In this document: positions 40,823-45,482 of the stretch, in pieces
Position numbering within the stretch: position 1 is the stretch's first letter
Layout of the letters: each line of letters starts with the position of its first letter
Source: an uncultured Myxococcales bacterium
GTDB lineage: Bacteria; Myxococcota_A; Bradymonadia; UBA7976; VGTA01
Reading direction: 5' to 3'
Length of the DNA stretch: 45,482 nt
Assembly: GCA_937146725.1 (NCBI GenBank)
Contig: CAKZRU010000010.1
Span: forward strand, 1-45,482
Notes under the pieces: model-generated
Database searches by the model: none
What the model saw: the letters and a program-made list of their open reading frames with translations, nothing else
What the model was told of the DNA's origin: nothing
Program-made: the position numbers and the translations under genes

Positions 40823-43800
40823 TTAAAGGTTCTGCAGCGCAGGCTGACTAATTAAGTCTAAGACTCTTAGGGCATTGGTTTGTGCCACTTGGTTTAAAAG
40901 TGGATGGCTCATCAAACGGATTTGTGCCGAGGTTTGCTCGCTTATGCTTTGAGCATAATCTACCGAGCGAATACGTTCTTGGCTCTGAGAATAAACAATC
41001 ACTTGTTTAAATAAAGAGCCTGCTTGATGCTCTAAGCGATTTAAGCGAGCACCGACTTCTGTTCTAGCTTCATTGATATCAGCCAGAGCTGTATCGATGG
41101 TTGTGAGAGCTTGATCAATTTCTGATCTGGAGAGTAGGCCGGCATGAGCCAAGCTACTGTGTGGGTCAATCGCAAGTCTAGATTGAGCTAAACTCAGTTG
41201 ATGAAACTTAGGAGAAAGCGCTTCTTCATCACTACCGGTAAAGCTAATCTTACCTAATTGACGATCTACCTCGGCGTCAGTGTATTTGATCTCGATCGCT
41301 TCACGAGCATGAAGGTTTACTTGGCCACCAAAGGTATATTCTAAGTTTTGCCCTACCGAAATCCTAATTTGATCCCCTTGGGCAAGATAGGCACCTTGGC
41401 CAAGATCATGAAAGGAAACAAAAACACCCTCTTCCAAATAAGCATCTTGCCCTTCAGTTAAACCGGTTAAGGTACCGATTCCCCCTAGTTCTGTGTCAAC
41501 CAATCCATCTTCTCTCACCCATGAGAGTTCTGCATCTGCAATTTCTCCTCCCTTGGTGACAGTTAAGATATAGTCAGTGGGAAAGGCGGGATTGGTATAA
41601 GCACCGGATGTACGCACTTCACCCACAAATGCTCTAGTACCTACTCGGATTTGATCCCCAACTTCCAAGCGTCCAGAACCTGATACCTTAATCTCTCCCA
41701 AAGTAGACTGAGCAAGATCAAGCGGGTCCGAGTCGTCAAAAGGGTAGGTAAGATGATCGGTTATAGTGAAAGCTTCAGAATCAAAACCGGTATCAATATC
41801 ACTATAATATACATCGTTGGGCTTCCAATCAGGACCAATCGCTTGCAAGCGCCACTGAGCATCTTTTACTAGGTCAACCGGCTCTATCTTAATGGTAAAC
41901 TGATCACCTTCTTTAGCTAAATTAGGTTTAATACCATAACTAAAGGTATCTCCTACTTGAAAATGGTTTGGTGCCGAAACTGATCCCGATACTTTAATCG
42001 CTTCATTGTCAATATTGCTTGCTTCAAGTCGATCTCGATAAATATAGATATTCAATCCATAGCCAATATCCAAATAGCGGTTGCTATGAAACTCCGTTTC
42101 AAAGACTTCTTCTTGCTGACTTCCTTCAGCCCAAACTGTGCGTAATGTTAAAGTACCCTCTTGGTCAATGATTTCACTGGTGAAGCTTCCACCTTGACTT
42201 CGGCTATAAGAAAAATCCCGAATAAATCCGATATTATTAGGTAGGCCTTCGGTTTCGGAGCGAAATTGACGCACGACCCATGAACGCATAAGGGTGTCGT
42301 CCGGTAAATGAGTATACTTGTTGACAGTTCCACTCGCTAAAATGGTATCGGGATCATCCTGATAATAATAAATATATTCCGCTGCTTGTGGTCCACTATC
42401 AACACCAGCCTTGGTGATTTCTACCACTCCAACTCGAGGATTCAATTCGTTATAGCGATAAGCTGAAAAGTTGAGATAGGCACCAGGATCACGACTTTTG
42501 TTTATCGTGAGTAGGCTTGCTCCACGAGGAAACTTAATCCGAAGACCATCTTTTTCACTGCCTTCACCAAGATAGATTGAACGTTCTCCCCCATTCAGTT
42601 CATCAATGGTATAAGTCTGTATGAGTTCTCGTTGCCCTAAGTCATCAAAACCATAAACTTTAACATCGGCACTAGGGCCTCCATCATTGAGTTGATAGGA
42701 AATAATTCCATCAGAAGTTAGGGTGATTTCGTACTCTCGAGCCTCAGTGCCCACAAAACGATGGTTATAGACGGTTGGGTTAAAGTTATAATCACCCGTA
42801 ACTTCACGACTTATACTTGTTTGTGCCTTACCAAAAGCCGATGGGAAAATAAGCCCTAGTCCACCGGCTAATGTAGAACCATTTACACCAACACCAGTCA
42901 CATAAGTTTGATTGTACTCATCAAGTGTATATTCGTTTATGATGGTGCGATTTTGATGCAAAAGGTCAGCAGTGACTCTAATCTTAGCGGGAGTTTCATC
43001 CGTAAAGCTGTAATCTCGCTCACCAATAGAGTGCCCAGACTCAATGACTTCAACAGTAAACTGAGTACTGTGAATGCCATCCCAAGTGGCAACAAAGGGT
43101 TGCAGTGGATCATAGTCATGTTCCAAAGGTAAGAAGTTAGGTGAGATTCCCTGTCTGAGTTTAAATTCTTGACCATTTTGATCAAGCAGTGAGCGAGTCT
43201 CGTCAATGGGAAAGTTAAGTTGGATATCTAAGCCATGAGAGCTTAAGTCTAAGGGCTCATTGTTAGAGATTCTAAACTGACCCAAAGTGAATGCATTCAC
43301 ACTAGGATCATCTAAGCTAGTGACAAAGACTTCGACTAAAGGCTGTTCTGAGATGAGTGTGGATTGAGGAGAGCCCGGGCTCAGCACCTTGAAGCCCACT
43401 CTCAATTGGCTTGCTCCCATGTATTGGCTATCTTCTAAACGGACTTTTTTGGGACTGGGTGGGGTCAATTCTGAGCCGGGGAGTCCAAACTCATAGTCCT
43501 CATGAGGCAGATCCCGAATGCCTGTATCTAATTGCTCCTCTTTGACTCTAAATTGGGCTTCTCCTAAGAGTCCGCCCTTAACCACTTCAAAAATATAGTC
43601 AACGCCATCTTGAGCTTTTGTAAACTTGCTATCAAGTATTTCAAAATGGCCTGAAAATTGACCCATGGGTGTGCCCAAAGCTTTAGAGCTATTATTTACA
43701 TATTCAACTGAGCTGATATCTCCATAATGACTATATTCGGGTGGATCTACATCAGGCGAAAAGTTAACATCATCGCCATAAAGGTCTCTTATGCCCAAGG

Positions 43801-44800
43801 CATTTCGCAACTCAACATCACTGAAAACAAGGGAAATATTTCGACCATCAGGTGCAGCTAAAATAAGCTGACCTTGGCTATCGGCACTGGCCATTACCCC
43901 TGTTTTACTAAAGTGAGCATTGATGGCCGATCTTAAGGTGCCGTTAGCATCTAGGTCCTCAAAGCTTAATGCCGAAATCATTTCCCCGTTAATTTGTAGC
44001 CAATGTTCTTGGTTAAGATCAGCGCCTTTGATAGGTGCAAAGCCACGATATAGATTCATATCTGCTTTTGCGGTCACGCCGGTAAGCGCTGAACTTGCAT
44101 TGATGGCCTTGGCTTTGGCGATGGCTGAACCTGCACCATGTTGATATGAAAGCCGATCATCTGAGTCGACAGTGCCTCTTATGCTCACCCCATTCAGTTC
44201 AATCTGATTGGAGGCTAAAGGACTTAAGAATACACCTCGGCCTTGGCCCACATAACTCACATGCTTTCCTAAGTTAAGTGGATTTAGATCGGGGAGTTGT
44301 AGCTTGCTTGCTTGGTGACTTTTAGAGTTTTGAACCTGTCTTTGCTCGCTTGCTAAGGATAGATCGATATATTCTTGCTGGCCGTCAAGTAGGGCTCGAC
44401 CATTATATTGAGTGTCTTCTGAAATGGTTTTGACCTGTTGGATTAAGGCCTTGAATTGCTGTTCAATCGCTTGGCGATCTTCCAATGAAGTCTGTGAGTT
44501 AGAGGCCTGTAGGGCAAGTTCTCGCAGTCTATGTAACGAGTCCGTTGCTTCAGCTAATGCACCATCTAATGTCTGTAAAAGACTTGCATTTGAGTTTAGA
44601 CCTCGTAATTCAGCTTTGGTGCTTTTGAGAGCCGTCATAATGCGTTGACTAATCGCTAAATCTGCACCGCCTAGATCACTTGCTTCAGTGCGTACTCCAG
44701 TCGACAGATTCTTCAAAGTCTTAGAAAGCGTGGTCATAGAACCACTAAGCCGACGATGATGACGTAAATCTTGTGCTGTGAAATGTAAAGTAAGGGACAT
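40823..44800 (-). CDS. Giant flagellin
   Basis: The protein has about 1325 residues. The first 150 are a flagellin D0/D1 domain (LNLSTGVRTEASDLGGADLAISQRIM, LQTLDGALAEATDSLHRLRELALQASN, DRQAIEQQFKALIQQVKTISEDTQYNGRALLDG). The last 130 are the matching C-terminal D1/D0 (SRSEIDQALTTIDTALADINEARTEVGARLNRLEHQ, ERIRSVDYAQSISEQTSAQIR). Between them lies about 1050 residues, including a Flagellin_IN-like hook (LRSAINAHFSKTGVMASADSQGQLILAAPDGRNISL) and several diverged modules of about 110 residues. I see no Cys anywhere. Most flagellins have 270-600 residues. ATG 44800 is chosen over an in-frame TTG 44818; no Shine-Dalgarno precedes either. TATAGT with upstream TG lies at 44840-44845 on this strand. 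No other flagellar gene is present. Confidence 0.92.
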   Translation of the reverse strand: MSLTLHFTAQDLRHHRRLSGSMTTLSKTLKNLSTGVRTEASDLGGADLAISQRIMTALKSTKAELRGLNSNASLLQTLDGALAEATDSLHRLRELALQASNSQTSLEDRQAIEQQFKALIQQVKTISEDTQYNGRALLDGQQEYIDLSLASEQRQVQNSKSHQASKLQLPDLNPLNLGKHVSYVGQGRGVFLSPLASNQIELNGVSIRGTVDSDDRLSYQHGAGSAIAKAKAINASSALTGVTAKADMNLYRGFAPIKGADLNQEHWLQINGEMISALSFEDLDANGTLRSAINAHFSKTGVMASADSQGQLILAAPDGRNISLVFSDVELRNALGIRDLYGDDVNFSPDVDPPEYSHYGDISSVEYVNNSSKALGTPMGQFSGHFEILDSKFTKAQDGVDYIFEVVKGGLLGEAQFRVKEEQLDTGIRDLPHEDYEFGLPGSELTPPSPKKVRLEDSQYMGASQLRVGFKVLSPGSPQSTLISEQPLVEVFVTSLDDPSVNAFTLGQFRISNNEPLDLSSHGLDIQLNFPIDETRSLLDQNGQEFKLRQGISPNFLPLEHDYDPLQPFVATWDGIHSTQFTVEVIESGHSIGERDYSFTDETPAKIRVTADLLHQNRTIINEYTLDEYNQTYVTGVGVNGSTLAGGLGLIFPSAFGKAQTSISREVTGDYNFNPTVYNHRFVGTEAREYEITLTSDGIISYQLNDGGPSADVKVYGFDDLGQRELIQTYTIDELNGGERSIYLGEGSEKDGLRIKFPRGASLLTINKSRDPGAYLNFSAYRYNELNPRVGVVEITKAGVDSGPQAAEYIYYYQDDPDTILASGTVNKYTHLPDDTLMRSWVVRQFRSETEGLPNNIGFIRDFSYSRSQGGSFTSEIIDQEGTLTLRTVWAEGSQQEEVFETEFHSNRYLDIGYGLNIYIYRDRLEASNIDNEAIKVSGSVSAPNHFQVGDTFSYGIKPNLAKEGDQFTIKIEPVDLVKDAQWRLQAIGPDWKPNDVYYSDIDTGFDSEAFTITDHLTYPFDDSDPLDLAQSTLGEIKVSGSGRLEVGDQIRVGTRAFVGEVRTSGAYTNPAFPTDYILTVTKGGEIADAELSWVREDGLVDTELGGIGTLTGLTEGQDAYLEEGVFVSFHDLGQGAYLAQGDQIRISVGQNLEYTFGGQVNLHAREAIEIKYTDAEVDRQLGKISFTGSDEEALSPKFHQLSLAQSRLAIDPHSSLAHAGLLSRSEIDQALTTIDTALADINEARTEVGARLNRLEHQAGSLFKQVIVYSQSQERIRSVDYAQSISEQTSAQIRLMSHPLLNQVAQTNALRVLDLISQPALQNL

Positions 44801-44839
44801 AATGAGCTGACTAGTCAATAATAAAGCTATACTTCATAG

Positions 44840-44845
44840 ACTATA
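44840..44845 (-). promoter_or_regulatory. Possible extended -10 of the flagellin promoter
   Basis: TATAGT is preceded by TATGG on the minus strand, about 40 bases upstream of the flagellin ATG, in extended -10 context. No sigma-28 or sigma-54 consensus is convincing in the 106-base gap, so this is tentative. Confidence 0.25.
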
Positions 44846-44875
44846 CCATAATCAGAGTCGGTATGACTTAGCTTT

Positions 44876-44890
44876 TTGATCAATGATCAA
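44876..44890. repeat. Inverted repeat TTGATC-N3-GATCAA
   Basis: A perfect 6-3-6 palindrome in the gap between the flagellin gene and the gene upstream on the same strand. It could be a regulator site or a terminator stem for the upstream gene; the T run TTTTT at 44873-44877 is on the + side, which does not fit a minus-strand terminator well unless read as A-rich/T-rich flanks. Confidence 0.3.
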
Positions 44891-44906
44891 CAGCGAATAT
44901 AACTAA

Positions 44907-45482
44907 CTATAACCATTCCAAAAGCTTAGCTTGTAAATAACCTGCTCTTAACTGTGGTTCACAATACTTGAGCTGTAGAGAAGCTTTTTTAATTGGTGAT
45001 TGATAGCGTAGCAAAGACTCTTGTAAGGGTCGCAGAAATTTTGCCGGTTTAGAAACAAGAGGGTTAGGCCAAATCTCAATTAATTCGGTTTGTTGAAAGA
45101 TCTTAAGAACATCCTGCCAAATCGTACTCAGTTGCTTAGGCAAAAGAGTAGAGAGCTCGGAATCTTCACCCAGCAAAATTAATTGTTCTGCTGGGTCTAA
45201 ATTATTGATAATCAATACTAAGTCAAGCCAATCGAGTAAGCGAGTTTGCCCACCGGTTTTACCATAATTTAAAAGAAAAATAATTAAGCGCAGTTTTGGA
45301 CTTGGTACATGGTAAGACTTCCCCCATAAGTCTGTTTTAATTTGACGTTGTTGCCATGCTTTTTGACCATTCCATGAGGTAAAACTCGCTGAAGCAATAT
45401 CTTTATGCACCTCAAACAGAAGTCCCTCAATATAAAAACCAAGCGCATGAGGCTGTGCATCAGGCAAATGTGCACTTTGTGG
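44907..45482 (-). CDS. Uncharacterised nucleotidyltransferase-family protein (5' partial)
   Basis: The frame stays open to the window edge, so the N-terminus is outside. The visible part starts SAHLPDAQPHALGFYIEGLLFEVHKDIA, matching the HLP...G...(I/V)E(L/V)H pattern of the NTP_transf_5 type nucleotidyltransferases, then LWGKSYHVPSPKLRLIIFLLNYGK...RLLDWLDLVLIIN, the helical segment typical of their C-terminal half. The catalytic Gly-Ser/Asp motif of the family would lie upstream and cannot be checked. In other genomes such genes often accompany polysaccharide or kinase clusters. It is upstream of the giant flagellin on the same strand, 106 bases away. Confidence 0.65.
   Translation of the reverse strand, partial: PQSAHLPDAQPHALGFYIEGLLFEVHKDIASASFTSWNGQKAWQQRQIKTDLWGKSYHVPSPKLRLIIFLLNYGKTGGQTRLLDWLDLVLIINNLDPAEQLILLGEDSELSTLLPKQLSTIWQDVLKIFQQTELIEIWPNPLVSKPAKFLRPLQESLLRYQSPIKKASLQLKYCEPQLRAGYLQAKLLEWL

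Overview
The window looks like chromosomal DNA of a Gram-negative, flagellated relative of the myxobacteria, most likely a marine member of Bradymonadales/Myxococcota. This is inferred from gene content, not from a marker gene. The pointers are MopE-type Cys/Asp repeats, DUF4215 and thrombospondin-3 repeats, an HRDISPxN-type Ser/Thr kinase with PEGA domains, a mevalonate-pathway gene, a homocysteine methyltransferase/MTHFR fusion and many lipoproteins. Base composition is AT-leaning by eye, below most cultured myxobacteria. GTG and TTG starts are common. I see no rRNA, tRNA, CRISPR array, insertion sequence or phage gene.

Layout. 1-659: end of a calcium-binding-repeat surface protein. 711-1298 (-): NYN/PIN-like protein. 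1415-4885 (+): glycosyltransferase and RecQ. 5077-13299 (+): housekeeping run mvaD, pseudo-receiver/J-like regulator, def, fmt, rsmB, rpe and a modA-like lipoprotein. 13310-21648 (-): seven tightly packed genes, from a lipoprotein through a bifunctional methionine-synthesis enzyme, an LpxL-type acyltransferase and a sirtuin to an LpoB / COG3014 / SUMF1-like envelope module. 21745-22092 (+): small membrane protein. 22139-28818 (-): iron-uptake operon (imelysin, HTTM protein, TonB receptor) behind a perfect 7-1-7 Fur-box palindrome, with hutF at its tail. 28849-29078: Fur box and tandem repeats. 29079-29717 (-): lspA. 29843-37611: a divergent locus, with a MopE-repeat lipoprotein and a GYF-like protein leftward and a YcjX-like GTPase and a PEGA Ser/Thr kinase rightward. 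37615-45482: trmI, a conserved small protein, a phospholipase D lipoprotein, a giant flagellin and a partial nucleotidyltransferase.

The most unusual elements are: the kinase, whose cytoplasmic linker carries five copies of a 15-residue EEKTRA-type motif and which sits in the GTPase/GYF/MopE locus; a cysteine-free giant flagellin of about 1325 residues, alone and with no visible Shine-Dalgarno; an LpoB-like plus SUMF1 fusion beside LpoB and COG3014 lipoproteins; and many short tandem repeats, in frame inside at least six unrelated genes.

No gene-free stretch exceeds 300 bases. The longest, 28819-29078, holds the Fur box, an inverted repeat and two families of direct repeats.
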